From positions 139,981,988 to 140,045,987 of the forward strand of contig NC_050105.1 in assembly GCF_902167145.1 (NCBI RefSeq): DNA of 64,000 bases. The letters run 5' to 3'. Below the pieces are notes generated by a model. The model saw only the letters and a list, made by a program, of their open reading frames with translations. It did no database searches and was not told where the DNA came from. The position numbers and the translations under genes are program-made. The stretch is from Zea mays. Taxonomy: Eukaryota > Streptophyta > Magnoliopsida > Poales > Poaceae. Below are positions 10,737-20,976 of the stretch, piece by piece. Every line of letters begins with the position of its first letter. The stretch's first letter is position 1.

Positions 10737-11430
10737 ATCTCCCCCTTTTTGGTGATTGATGCCAACACAAACCAAAGCAAATATAGAAGTGCATAATTGA
10801 ACTAGTTTGCATAATGTAAGTGTAAAGGTTGCTTGGAATTGAGCCAATATTAATACTTACAAGATATGCATGGATTGTTTCTTTCTTAGATAACATTTTG
10901 AACCACGCTTGCACCACATGTTTTGTTTTTGCAAACTCTTTTGGAAATCCTTTTCAAAGTTCTTTTGCAAATAGTCACAGGTAAATGAATAAGATTATGC
11001 AAAGCATTTTCAAGATTTAAAATTCTTCTTGCCTTGTTTCAAATGCTTCTCCTTTGACTAAACAAAACTCCCCCTAGAAGAGATCCACCTCTTAGTGTTC
11101 AAGAGGGTTTTGATATATCATTTTGAAATACTACTTTCTCCCCCTTTTTGAACACAATAGGAAAATCAATTGATAAATATTCAACACTAAGTTTTTGAAA
11201 TTGGTGGTGGTGCGGTCCTTTTGCTTTGGGCTCATTTCTCCCCCTTTTTGGCATGAATCACCAAAAACGGAATCATTAGAGCCCTCTTAGTGCTATCTCC
11301 CCCTTTGGTCATAAATAGATGAGTTAAGATTATACCAAAGGCGAAGTCCGGTCCTTTAGCTTTGGGCTCTACTTTCTCCCAAAGACGAAGTCCTTTTCTT
11401 TGATGCTCATTTCTCCCCAAAGAATAGAGA
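10737..11430 (-). other. Repeated polypurine tracts next to the 3' LTR
   Basis: On the minus strand AAAAAGGGGGAGAT abuts the LTR at 10,737-10,750. Near-copies of AAAAAGGGGGAGA recur near 11,140, 11,240 and 11,300, with shorter GGGGGAG relatives near 11,070 and 11,415. The LTR-proximal copy should prime plus-strand DNA synthesis. The repeated array is a reported Sirevirus feature. The region between pol and the LTR is otherwise non-coding. Confidence 0.8.
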
Positions 11431-11609
11431 GTTGCTTGGAGTGATGGCGAAGTATGAGTTACGGAGTGGAAGCCTTTGTCTTCGCCGAAGACTCCAATTC
11501 CCTTTCAATATACCTATGACTTGGTTTGAAATACTCTTGAAAACACATTAGTCATAGCATATACAAAAGAGATATGATCAAAGGTATACTTGTGTGCTAT
11601 GTGTGCAAA

Positions 11610-14600
11610 CTAGCAAAAGAAATTTCTAGAATCAAGAATATTGAGCTCATGCCTAAGTTTGGTAAAAGTTTGTTCATCAAGTGGCTTGGTAAAGATATCG
11701 GCTAATTGATCTTTAGTGTTAATGTATGAAATCTCGATATCTCCCTTTTGTTGGTGATCCCTAAGAAAATGATACCGAATGGCTATATGCTTAGTGCGGC
11801 TATGCTCGACGGGATTGTCGGCCATTTTGATTGCACTCTCATTATCACATAGCAAAGGAACTTTGGTTAATTTGTAACCGTAGTCCCGCAGGGTTTGCCT
11901 CATCCAAAGTAATTGCGCGCAACAATGACCTGCGGCAATGTACTCGGCTTCGGCGGTTGAAAGAGCGACCGAATTTTGCTTCTTTGAAGCCCAAGACACC
12001 AAGGATCTCCCCAAGAACTGGCAAGTCCCTGATGTGCTCTTTCGGTTAATCTTACACCCCGCCCAATCGGCATCCGAATAACCAATTAAATCAAATGTGG
12101 ATCCCCGAGGGTACCAAAGTCCAAACTTAGGAGTATAAGCCAAATATCTCAAGATTCGTTTTACGGCCGTAAGGTGTGATTCCTTAGGGTCGGCTTGGAA
12201 TCTTGCACACATGCAAACGGAAAGCATAATGTCTGGTCGAGATGCACATAAGTAAAGCAATGAACCAATCATCGACCGGTATACCTTTTGATCCACGGAC
12301 TTACCTCCCGTGTCGAGGTCGAGATGCCCATTGGTTCCCATGGGTGTCTTGATGGGCTTGGCATCCTTCATCCCAAACTTGTTTAGAATGTCTTGAGTGT
12401 ACTTTGTTTGGCTAATGAAGGTGCCCTCTTGGAGTTGCTTTACTTGGAATCCTAAGAAATACTTCAACTCCCCCATCATAGACATCTCGAATTTCTGTGT
12501 CATGATCCTACTAAATTCCTCACAAGTAGATTCGTTAGTAGACCCAAATATGATATCATCAACATAAATTTGGCATACAAACAAATCATTGTCAAGAGTT
12601 TTAGTGAAGAGTGTAGGATCGGCCTTTCCGACTTTGAAGCCATTAGCAATAAGGAAATCTCTAAGGCATTCATACCATGCTCTTGGGGCTTGCTTGAGCC
12701 CATAAAGCGCCTTAGAGAGCTTGTAAACATGGTTGGGATACTCACTGTCTTCAAAGCCGGGAGGTTGCTCAACATAGACCTCTTCCTTGATTGGTCCGTT
12801 GAGGAAGGCACTTTTCACGTCCATTTGATAAAGCTTAAAGCCATGGTAAGTAGCATAGGCTAATAATATGCGAATTGACTCAAGCCTAGCTACGGGTGCA
12901 TAGGTTTCACCGAAATCCAAACCTTCGACTTGGGAGTATCCTTTGGCCACAAGTCGAGCTTTGTTCCTTGTCACCACACCATGCTCATCTTGCTTGTTGC
13001 GGAAGACCCATTTGGTTCCTACAACATTTTGGTTAGGACGTGGAACTAAGTGCCATACCTCGTTCCTTGTGAAATTGTTGAGCTCCTCTTGCATCGCCAC
13101 CACCCAATCCGAATCTTGTAGTGCTTCCTCTACCCTGTGTGGCTCAATAGAGGAAACAAACGAGTAATGCTCACAAAAATGTGCAACACGAGATCTAGTA
13201 GTTACCCCCTTATGAATGTCGCCGAGGATAGTGTCGACGGGGTGATCTCGTTGTATTGCTTGGTGGACTCTTGGGTGTGGTGGCCTTGGTTCTTCATCCT
13301 CCTTATCTTCATCATTTGCATCTCCCCCTTGATCGTTGCCGTCATTTTGAGGTGGCTCAACTTCTTGTTCAACATCTTGAGTCTCATCCTCAACTTGTGT
13401 TGGTGGAGATGCTTGCGTGGAGGATGATTGATCTTGTGCATGTGGAGGCTCTTCGGATTCCTTAGGACACACATCCCCAATGGACATGCTCCTTAGCGCT
13501 ATGCATGGAGCCTGTTCTTCACCTATCTCATCAAGATCAACTTGCTCTACTTGAGAGCCGTTAGTCTCATCAAACACAACGTCACAAGAAACTTCAACAA
13601 GTCCTGAGGACTTGTTAAAGACTCTATATGCCCTTGTGTTTGAGTCATATCCTAGTAAAAAGCCTTCTACAGTTTTAGGAGCAAATTTGGATTTTCTACT
13701 TCTTTTAACAAGTATAAAACATTTGCTACCAAAAACTCTAAAATATGAAATATTTGGCTTTTTACCGGTTAGGAGTTCATAGGATGTCTTCTTGAGGATT
13801 CGGTGTAGATACAACCGGTTGATGGCGTAGCAAGCGGTGTTGACCGCCTCGGCCCAAAACCGATCCGAAGTCTTGTACTCATCAAGCATGGTTCTTGCCA
13901 TGTCCAATAGAGTTCGATTCTTCCTCTCTACTACACCATTTTGTTGTGGGGTGTAGGGAGAAGAGAACTCATGCTTGATGCCCTCCTCCTCAAGGAAGCT
14001 TTCAATTTGAGAGTTCTTGAACTCCGTCCCGTTGTCGCTTCTTATTTTCTTGATCCTTAAGCCAAACTCATTTTGAGCCCGTCTCAAGAATCCCTTTAAG
14101 GTCTCTTGGGTTTGAGATTTTTCCTGTAAAAAGAACACCCAAGTGAAGCGAGAATAATCATCCACAATAACTAGACAGTACTTACTCCCGCCGATGCTTA
14201 TGTAAGCAATCGGGCCGAATAAATCCATGTGTAGGAGCTCCAGTGGCCTGTCGGTCGTCATGATGTTCTTATGTGGATGATGGGTGCCAACTTGCTTTCC
14301 TGCTTGACATGCGCTACAAATCCTGTCTTTCTCAAAATGAACATTTGTTAGTCCTAAAATGTGTTCTCCCTTTAGAAGCTTGTGAAGATTCTTCATCCCA
14401 ACATGTGCTAGTCGGCGATGCCAGAGCCAGCCCATGTTAGTCTTAGCAATTAAGCAAGTGTCAAGTTCAGCTCTATCAAAGTCTACCAAGTATAGCTGAC
14501 CCTCTAACACTCCCTTAAATGCTATTGAATCATCACTTCTTCTAAAGACAGTGACACCTATATCAGTGAAAAGACAGTTGTAACCCATTTGACATAATTG

Positions 14601-14840
14601 AGATACAGAAAGCAAATTGTAATCTAATGAATCAACAAGAAAAACATTGGAAATGGAATGGTCAGGTGAAATAGCAATTTTACCCAAACCTTTGACCAAA
14701 CCTTGATTTCCATCCCCGAATGTGATCGCTCTTTGGGGATCTTGGTTTTTCTCATATGAGGAGAACATCTTTTTCTCCCCAGTCATGTGGTTTGTGCACC
14801 CGCTGTCGAGTATCCAACTTGAACCCCCGGATGCATAAAC
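11610..14840 (-). CDS. Sirevirus pol: protease end, integrase, reverse transcriptase, RNase H
   Basis: Pol copies the element RNA to DNA and integrates it. The frame opens at 14,840 right after a TAG; the first Met is at 14,786, but the aspartic protease motif ([10 protein letters not shown]) lies before it, so pol needs fusion or translation from the gag side. Residues counted from that Met: pre-integrase zinc finger about 110-175 (H123, H128, C157, C160); integrase D188, D251, E287 (D,D-35-E); reverse transcriptase about 580-820 with YVDD at 741-744; RNase H from about 900 ([16 protein letters not shown]). The frame runs 1,058 residues without interruption and every catalytic motif looked for is present. 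It is probably functional or only recently inactive. Confidence 0.93.
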   Translation of the reverse strand, partial: VYASGGSSWILDSGCTNHMTGEKKMFSSYEKNQDPQRAITFGDGNQGLVKGLGKIAISPDHSISNVFLVDSLDYNLLSVSQLCQMGYNCLFTDIGVTVFRRSDDSIAFKGVLEGQLYLVDFDRAELDTCLIAKTNMGWLWHRRLAHVGMKNLHKLLKGEHILGLTNVHFEKDRICSACQAGKQVGTHHPHKNIMTTDRPLELLHMDLFGPIAYISIGGSKYCLVIVDDYSRFTWVFFLQEKSQTQETLKGFLRRAQNEFGLRIKKIRSDNGTEFKNSQIESFLEEEGIKHEFSSPYTPQQNGVVERKNRTLLDMARTMLDEYKTSDRFWAEAVNTACYAINRLYLHRILKKTSYELLTGKKPNISYFRVFGSKCFILVKRSRKSKFAPKTVEGFLLGYDSNTRAYRVFNKSSGLVEVSCDVVFDETNGSQVEQVDLDEIGEEQAPCIALRSMSIGDVCPKESEEPPHAQDQSSSTQASPPTQVEDETQDVEQEVEPPQNDGNDQGGDANDEDKEDEEPRPPHPRVHQAIQRDHPVDTILGDIHKGVTTRSRVAHFCEHYSFVSSIEPHRVEEALQDSDWVVAMQEELNNFTRNEVWHLVPRPNQNVVGTKWVFRNKQDEHGVVTRNKARLVAKGYSQVEGLDFGETYAPVARLESIRILLAYATYHGFKLYQMDVKSAFLNGPIKEEVYVEQPPGFEDSEYPNHVYKLSKALYGLKQAPRAWYECLRDFLIANGFKVGKADPTLFTKTLDNDLFVCQIYVDDIIFGSTNESTCEEFSRIMTQKFEMSMMGELKYFLGFQVKQLQEGTFISQTKYTQDILNKFGMKDAKPIKTPMGTNGHLDLDTGGKSVDQKVYRSMIGSLLYLCASRPDIMLSVCMCARFQADPKESHLTAVKRILRYLAYTPKFGLWYPRGSTFDLIGYSDADWAGCKINRKSTSGTCQFLGRSLVSWASKKQNSVALSTAEAEYIAAGHCCAQLLWMRQTLRDYGYKLTKVPLLCDNESAIKMADNPVEHSRTKHIAIRYHFLRDHQQKGDIEISYINTKDQLADIFTKPLDEQTFTKLRHELNILDSRNFFC

Positions 14841-14853
14841 CTACAAAACAATT

Positions 14854-17553
14854 TTAGTTCTTGACTTTAGGTACCCAAACGGTTTTGGGTCCTTTGGCAT
14901 TAGACACAAGAACTTTGGGTACCCAAACACAAGTCTTGGAGCCCTTGTGTTTGCCCCCAACAAATTTGGCAACTACCTTGCCGAATTTGCTAGTAAGCAC
15001 ATAAGAAGCATCAAAAGTTTTAAATGAAATAGCATGATCATTTGATGCATTAGGAGTTTTCTTTCTAGGCAATTTGGCACGGGTTGGTTGCCTAGAGCTA
15101 GATGTCTCACTCTTATACATAAAAGCATGGTTAGAACCAGAGTGAGACTTCCTAGAATGAATTTTCCTAATTTTGTCCTCGGGATAACCGGCAGGGTATG
15201 AAATGTAACCCTCGTTATCCTGAGGCATGGGAGCCTTGCCCTTAACAAAGTTTGACAATCTTTTAGGAGGGGTACTAATTTTGACATTGTCTCCCCTTTG
15301 GAAGCCAATGCCATCCTTAATGCCAGGGCGTCTCCCATTATAAAGCATGCTACGAGCAAATTTAAATTTCTCATTTTCTAAGTTGTTCTCAGCAAGTTTA
15401 GCATCTAGTTTAGCTATATGATCATTTTGTTGTTTAATTAAAGCCATGTGATCATGAATAGCATTGATATCAACATCTCTACATCTAGTACAAATAGAAA
15501 CATGCTCAACATTAGATGTAGAGGGTTTGCAAGATTTTAATTCAACAACCTTAGCATGTAATATATCATTCTCACTTCTAAGGTTGGAAATAGTAACATT
15601 GCAAACATCAAAATCTTTAGCCTTAGCAATTAAATTTTTATTTTCTACTCTAAGGCTAGCAAGAGAAATATTCAATTCTTCAATCCTAGCAAGCAAATCA
15701 TCATTATTATCTTTAGGATTGGAAGTTGAAACAATGCAAACATGAGAATCAACCTTAGCATTTAAACTAGCATTTTCATTCCTAAGGTTGTCAATCATCT
15801 CACGACAAGTGCTTAGCTCACTAGATAATTTTTCACATTTTTCTACTTCTAGAGCATAAGCCTTTTTAACCTTAACATGTTTCTTGTTTTCTTTAATTAG
15901 ACAATCCTCTTGGGAGTCCAAAAGGTCATCCTTTTCATGAATAGCACTAATCAATTCATTTAATTTTTCTTTTTGCTCCATGTTAAGATTGGCAAAGAGA
16001 ACACGCAAATTATCCTCCTCATCACTACCATTATCATCACTAGAAGACTCATATTTAGTGGAGGAGTTAGATTTAACCTTCTTCCGTTTGCCGTCCTTTG
16101 CCATGAGGCACTTGTGGCCGACGTTGGGGAAAAGAAGTCCCTTGGTGACAGCGATGTTGGCGGCGTCCTCGTCATCGGAGGAGTCGCTTGAGCTTTCGTC
16201 GGAATCCCACTCCCGACAAACATGGGCATTGCCGCCCTTCTTCTTGTAGTACTTCTTTTTCTCCTTTCTTCTCCCCTTCTTGTCGTCGCCTCGGTCACTG
16301 TCACTTGATATAGGACATTTAGCAATAAAATGACCGGGCTTACCACATTTGTAGCAAACCTTCTTGGAGCGGGGCTTGTAGTCTTTCCCCCTCCTTTGTT
16401 TGAGGATTTGGCGGAAGCTCTTGATGACGAGCGCCATCTCCTCATTGTCAAGCTTGGAGGCGTCGATTGGTTGTCGACTTGGTGTAGCCTCCTCCTTCTT
16501 TTCCTCCGTCGCCTTGAATGCGACGGGTTGAGCTTCGGATGTGGTGGAATCATCAAGCTCGTTGATCTTCCTCGAGCCTTCGATCATGCACTCAAAACTT
16601 ACAAAATTCCCGATAACTTCCTCGGGGGTCATTTTAGTATATCTAGGATTACCACGAATTAATTGAACTTGAGTGGGGTTAAGGAAAATGAGAGATCTTA
16701 GAATAACCTTAACCATTTCGTGGTCGTCCCACTTGACGCTCCCGAGGTTGCGCACTTGGTTCACCAAAGTCTTGAGCCGGTTGTACATGTGTTGTGGCTC
16801 CTCCCCTTTGCGAAGCCGGAACCGACCGAGCTCCCCCTCGATCGTTTCCCGCTTGGTGATCTTGGTGAGCTCATCTCCTTCGTGCGCGGTTTTGAGCACA
16901 TCCCAAACCTCCTTGGCGCTCTTCAACCCTTGAACTTTGTTATACTCCTCTCTACTTAAAGAGGCGAGGAGTATTGTTGTCGCTTGAGAGTTGAAGTGCT
17001 CGATTTGGGCCACCTCATCCTCATCATAGTCTTTATCCCCTACGGATGGTACCTGTGCACCAAACTCAACAACATCCCATATACTTTTGTGGAGTGAGGT
17101 TAGATGAAATCGCATTAAATCACTCCACCTAGCATAATCTTCACCATCGAAGGTTGGTGGTTTGCCTAATGGGACGGAAAGTAAAGGTGCATTTTTAGAA
17201 ATGCGAGGGTAATGTAGGGGGATCTTACTAAACTTCTTACGCTCTTGGCGTTTAGAAGTTACGGAGGGCGCATCGGAGTCGGAGGTCGATGTTGATGAAG
17301 TGTCGGTCTCGTAGTAGACCACTTTCCTCATCCTTTTGTGCTTGTCCCCTCTCCGATGTGGCTTGTGGGAGGAAGATCTCTCCTTCTTCTCTTTGTGGTG
17401 GGAAGAAGATTTCTTCTCCTTTCCTTTGTTGGAGGAGCTCTTCTTCTTCTCCTTCCTCTTGGTGCGGGACTCTTCCGATGAAGTGCTCCCGTGGCTTGTA
17501 GTGGGCTTTTCGCCGGTCTCCATCTCATTCTTGGCGTGATCTCCCGTCATCAC
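14854..17553 (-). CDS. Sirevirus gag (899 residues)
   Basis: This is the structural capsid/nucleocapsid protein. A Lys/Ser-rich N-terminus (about 1-110) is followed by the copia gag domain (about 125-335; LGKPPTFDGEDY, REEYNKV), a CCHC zinc knuckle (CYKCGKPGHFIAKC, about residue 398), acidic Ser/Asp stretches, and a long Leu/Asn-rich probable coiled coil (about 520-730). The C-terminus carries a short repeat (VWVPKV occurs twice). The long region after the zinc knuckle is typical of Sirevirus gag. The stop at 14,854 lies 14 bases before the pol frame opens, and pol is in the +1 frame relative to gag. No interruption was seen. Confidence 0.92.
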   Translation of the reverse strand: MMTGDHAKNEMETGEKPTTSHGSTSSEESRTKRKEKKKSSSNKGKEKKSSSHHKEKKERSSSHKPHRRGDKHKRMRKVVYYETDTSSTSTSDSDAPSVTSKRQERKKFSKIPLHYPRISKNAPLLSVPLGKPPTFDGEDYARWSDLMRFHLTSLHKSIWDVVEFGAQVPSVGDKDYDEDEVAQIEHFNSQATTILLASLSREEYNKVQGLKSAKEVWDVLKTAHEGDELTKITKRETIEGELGRFRLRKGEEPQHMYNRLKTLVNQVRNLGSVKWDDHEMVKVILRSLIFLNPTQVQLIRGNPRYTKMTPEEVIGNFVSFECMIEGSRKINELDDSTTSEAQPVAFKATEEKKEEATPSRQPIDASKLDNEEMALVIKSFRQILKQRRGKDYKPRSKKVCYKCGKPGHFIAKCPISSDSDRGDDKKGRRKEKKKYYKKKGGNAHVCREWDSDESSSDSSDDEDAANIAVTKGLLFPNVGHKCLMAKDGKRKKVKSNSSTKYESSSDDNGSDEEDNLRVLFANLNMEQKEKLNELISAIHEKDDLLDSQEDCLIKENKKHVKVKKAYALEVEKCEKLSSELSTCREMIDNLRNENASLNAKVDSHVCIVSTSNPKDNNDDLLARIEELNISLASLRVENKNLIAKAKDFDVCNVTISNLRSENDILHAKVVELKSCKPSTSNVEHVSICTRCRDVDINAIHDHMALIKQQNDHIAKLDAKLAENNLENEKFKFARSMLYNGRRPGIKDGIGFQRGDNVKISTPPKRLSNFVKGKAPMPQDNEGYISYPAGYPEDKIRKIHSRKSHSGSNHAFMYKSETSSSRQPTRAKLPRKKTPNASNDHAISFKTFDASYVLTSKFGKVVAKFVGGKHKGSKTCVWVPKVLVSNAKGPKTVWVPKVKN

Positions 17554-17584
17554 TTCGAGCGGTTAGGCTCTAATGAAGCACCGA

Positions 17585-17596
17585 GCTCCGATACCA
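17585..17596 (-). other. Primer binding site of the intact Sirevirus
   Basis: The minus strand reads TGGTATCGGAGC, one base different from the usual initiator-Met tRNA complement. It starts two bases inside the LTR edge at 17,599. Confidence 0.9.
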
Positions 17597-17598
17597 AT

Positions 17599-18886
17599 TG
17601 AAAGTCGCCTAGAGGGGGGGTGAATAGGGCGAAACTGAAATTCTCAAAAATAATCACAACTACAAGCCGGGTTAGCGTTAGAAATATAAACGAGTCTGCG
17701 AGAGAGGGAGCAAAACAAATCGCAAGCAAATGAAGAGTGTGACACGCGGATTTGTTTTACCGAGGTTCGGTTCTTGCAAACCTACTCCCCGTTGAGGAGG
17801 CCACAAAGGCCGGGTCTCTTTCAACCCTTCCCTCTCTCAATCGGTCCCTCGGACCGAGTGAGCTTCTCTTCTCAAATCACTTGGGAATTAAACTTCCCGC
17901 AAGGACCACCACACAATTGGTGTCTCTTGCCTCAATTACAAGTGAGTGTTTGATCACAAGAAATAATCAAGAAAGAAGAAAGCAATCCAAGCGCAAGAGC
18001 TCGAAAGAACACAAGCAAATCTCTCTCTCTAGTCACTAGGGTGTTGTGTGGAATATGGAGAGGATTTGATCTCTTTGGTGTGTCTAGAATTGAATGCTAG
18101 AGCTCTTGTAGTAGTTGGGAAGTAGAGAACTTGGATGCAATGAATGGTGGGGTGGTTGGGGTATTTATAGCCCCAACCACCAAACTTGACCGTTGGCTGG
18201 GCTGTCTGTTCGATGGCGCACCGGACAGTCCGGTGCACACCGGACAGTCCGGTGCCCCCCGCCACGTCATCACTGCCGTTGGATTCTGACCGTTGGAGCT
18301 TCTGACTTGTGGGCCCGCCTGGGTGTCCGGTGCACACCGGACAGGTACTGTTTGCTGTCCGGTGTGCCAGTATGGGCGCGCCTGACTTCTGCGCGCGCAG
18401 AGCGCGCATTAAATGCGCGGCAGAGAGCCGTTGGCGCGGAGATAGCCGTTGCTCCGGAGTCGCACCGGACAGTCCGGTGTACACCGGACAGTCCGGTGAA
18501 TTTTAGCGGACTAGCCGTTGGAGTTTCCCGAAGCTGGCGAGTTCCTGAGGCCGCTTCTCCATGGCGCACCGGACACTGTCCGGTGTACACCGGACAGTCC
18601 GGTGATTTATAGCGCGAGTGCCTCTGGAAATTCCCGAAAGTGGCGAGTTTGCGTTGGAGTCCTCTGGTGCACCGGACAGTCCGGTGCACCAAACCAAAGG
18701 TGCCTTCGGTTGGCCCTTTGCTCCTTTGTTGAATCCAAAATTTGATCTTTTTATTGGCTGAGTGTGAACCTTTAACACCTGTATAATCTATACACTTGGG
18801 CAAACTGGTTAGTCCAATAAATTTGTGTTGGGAAATTCAACTACCAAAATTAATTAGGGACTAGGTGTAAGCCTAATTCCCTTTCA
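17599..18886 (-). repeat. 5' LTR of the intact Sirevirus
   Basis: 1,288 bp with TG...CA ends. It carries the U3 palindrome array (about 18,216-18,690), TATA at about 18,160-18,170 and the R/U5 segment down to 17,599. It drives transcription of gag-pol on the minus strand. GAAGC follows directly at 18,887. Confidence 0.95.
18158..18175 (-). promoter_or_regulatory. TATA box of the Sirevirus 5' LTR
   Basis: The minus strand reads GGGGCTATAAATACCCC, a strong TATA box, directly downstream of the palindrome array. The same sequence stands in the 3' LTR near 10,000. Confidence 0.75.
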
Positions 18887-19032
18887 GAAGCAGATAGCTA
18901 AAATGACTAATTTTAACAATAGTAACAGTACCTTTTATAAACCTGCAAGCACGGTGAAATAGAAGCAGATAGCCCATAATTGAATGTTAAGAGCAAGCAC
19001 AAAGAACTAGATGCACACAGGATAATAGATAC

Positions 19033-19300
19033 CTTTTGTCTCTTGAACAATATTATAAAGTTTCTTCCTCTTATCCATCTCTTCATAGCACTTCAATTTT
19101 AAATCTTCACACTGTGCAACTGCAATAATTAAACCATACATTGTTTATTTTATAGTTGCAAGGCTGCAGAATTACACTTCAGACATTCAAATGTTACCTA
19201 GACCCTGAACTGCTTTGATCATATTGCTCAAATCAGGAATTGCATTCACACAATAATCATGTGCTTCAAGGGACAACGATTGCTGCTTTTGTTTTATGGC
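19033..19300 (-). pseudogene. Kinesin-14 gene fragment, two exons
   Basis: Exon 19,300-19,198 starts after an acceptor (CACAG) and encodes AIKQKQQSLSLEAHDYC...IKAVQGL; a GTAAC donor follows. Exon 19,119-19,033 (acceptor TTGCAG, donor GTATCT) continues in phase with AQCEDLKLKCYEEMDKRKK and LYNIVQETKG. This is the neck region just before the motor core in plant kinesin-14 proteins, where the next residues would be NIRVFCR. That exon is absent. The correct splice sites and phase show descent from a real gene, but no motor domain follows, so it is read as a fragment captured by the Helitron. Confidence 0.7.
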
Positions 19301-19424
19301 CTGTGGATTAAAGAGTGAAAACTTATTCAAGTTATTATAAAAGATGTCGCGATAACTTAAACTATATTGTGAAATAAGACAAGCAAATTCAGAACAACAC
19401 ACCACTTATATAGAGCGAACTGAA

Positions 19425-19556
19425 AAAACAGAATTGCAAGAACTGGAGTTCGGCATGCACGGACCTCCACGCCGACTTCTTGCTGGGCTCGCCAACCTTG
19501 CGCCTGGTCGCTCCGTTTTTTGCCTTCCCTCCCCCTCCGATGCCAGTGGCGTCCAT
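19425..19556 (-). pseudogene. Histone H2A N-terminal fragment
   Basis: An ATG at 19,556 opens MDATGIGGGGKAKNG, followed by RRKVGEPSKKSAWRSVHAEL. Plant H2A begins MDA(T/S)G..GGK.KKGA..RK.G.P.KKS.SRSVKAGLQFPVGR, so the tail and the first residues of the core are recognisable with several substitutions. The similarity fades after about 40 residues and the histone fold is absent. It lies between the kinesin and CCT1 pieces on the same strand. Confidence 0.6.
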
Positions 19557-19857
19557 GGCTGCATCTGCGCCTGTGGCTACTCAGGTAAGAGGAGATCTTA
19601 GGAAATCGGAGAAACACAGGCCAAACTCTATCGGGCAGCAGCGAGTCTATGAGCGCGGAGTTAGCGTGCATTGTGCGCCCTACAGTTGCAACGACTGTGT
19701 CAGACACCCAAAATCAAACTTGATGCTACTGGATAAATCTCACTGTAGGTATGCACAATATGAATAGGTTTTCTGCACTGAACATAGGCTCAAATATAGC
19801 ATCAACAAATATGACAACAAGAGACCCAAATCAAATATGCCAGATTACTATTATAAA

Positions 19858-19985
19858 GTAAATGCAGTTATACTCGGTGAAACATCAGTGGGAAGCATAC
19901 TCTAGTTGCCATGTTGGTGAGGTAAATGCAGTTATACTGGGTGAAACATCAGTGGGAAGCATACTCTAGTTGCCATGTTGGTGAG
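19858..19985. repeat. 64-bp tandem duplication
   Basis: Two adjacent copies, starting GTAAATGCAGTTATACT at 19,858 and 19,922, differ at about one base (CTCGG/CTGGG). It is non-coding and looks recent. Confidence 0.9.
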
Positions 19986-20911
19986 AATCTTCATGCTCGC
20001 TCACATGGATATAGGAGCCCAACATAGGCACGAATAGTGGTACCAGGACACGGGTGTGGGAACCAGAATCTGACACTATTTTGGCTGCTTCTATATCCAA
20101 GATATCTGCTTGTTACCAAGACATAGGTGATCAGTACCAGGACTAAGGCCATAATTCCCCGTAGCTTAGTGTCTTCTTGGCTGCTTGTTAATGCGCATGA
20201 TATCTGCTTATTAATGCACATGACATCTATAACAGACAAATGTTATCAGCAAGGAACCAAGTAATGTGGAAGAGTGCTTCCAATGAACAAGACAACATAA
20301 CCTTCTTCCTGACTACAACATCTTAAAAAAATAGAGTAGTGTTATCTTCTATCTTTAGCTTCTGCAAGGGTTGATTCATTCTTCATCTAATAAAAAACAC
20401 AGAGAGCTTTTGTTGTCCCCCGTAAAAAAGGGACGATTCATTAAAACATCCATAACTGTGAACTCAGTATTCAAGAAAAAACAGCGGTTGCATTAATTGA
20501 CAAGGGAAATCTTCAAATTGTTGTTTAAATTACATTCAATTAGTATCAAATCAATATGGAGTACATATAAGATTTAGCCATAGTATGTGCTTTGAACTCA
20601 GGAAGCAAACGATCTAAGCCATTTGTCCAGAAACGAAAGAATTGATTGCCTTCTTTTTCAAAAGCAATGTAAAAGTAATACATAGTTGTGGCGAGATAAA
20701 ACCCAGCTAAATGTTTTCTAATCCACACCATCTTCAGCACAATGTAAGTTAAACTTAGAGGACAATAAATACCACTATAGTGTTCTACCTTCTACTAATA
20801 CAGATCATGAGACCATGCAGCGGTTGATAAACAAATAAAAAGTTCTGATCACCAAAGGCGGCCGGCAAGATATCTAAGCACTAAATAGATCAGAGCGAAA
20901 GGTACACATAC

Positions 20912-20976
20912 CTTGTCGAGACCAACGGGGCCGAGCGAGGATTTGACGATGTTGGCCACCGCCCCGCACGCCATCA
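20912..20976 (-). pseudogene. CCT1 (TCP-1 alpha) chaperonin gene fragment, one exon
   Basis: The acceptor GATCGCAG precedes an exon encoding VMACGAVANIVKSSLGPVG and LDK, with a GTATGTG donor after it. The segment is characteristic of the N-terminal equatorial domain of CCT subunits and closest to the alpha subunit. In a full gene the next exon would continue with the ATP-binding GDG region; none was found downstream, where histone and kinesin pieces follow instead. It is read as another captured fragment of the Helitron. Confidence 0.68.

Larger units (their letters stand above)
9436..18886 (-). mobile_element. Full-length Sirevirus (Ty1-copia), recent insertion
   Basis: The element is 9,451 bp with two nearly identical LTRs and perfect GAAGC target duplications at 9,431-9,435 and 18,887-18,891. 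It has an initiator-Met PBS, open gag and pol frames, and purine-tract repeats next to the 3' LTR. By eye the LTRs differ at about ten positions plus three or four indels over about 1,290 bp, near 0.8%. That suggests insertion a few hundred thousand years ago at 1.3e-8 substitutions per site per year. It sits inside the proposed Helitron. Confidence 0.95.

Noticed and set aside
19519..19570. Plus-strand exon-like segment (MPVASMAASAPVATQ, then GTAAGAG)
   Set aside because: It is the reverse of the histone H2A fragment, whose residues match a known family; the donor-like GTAAG is probably accidental.
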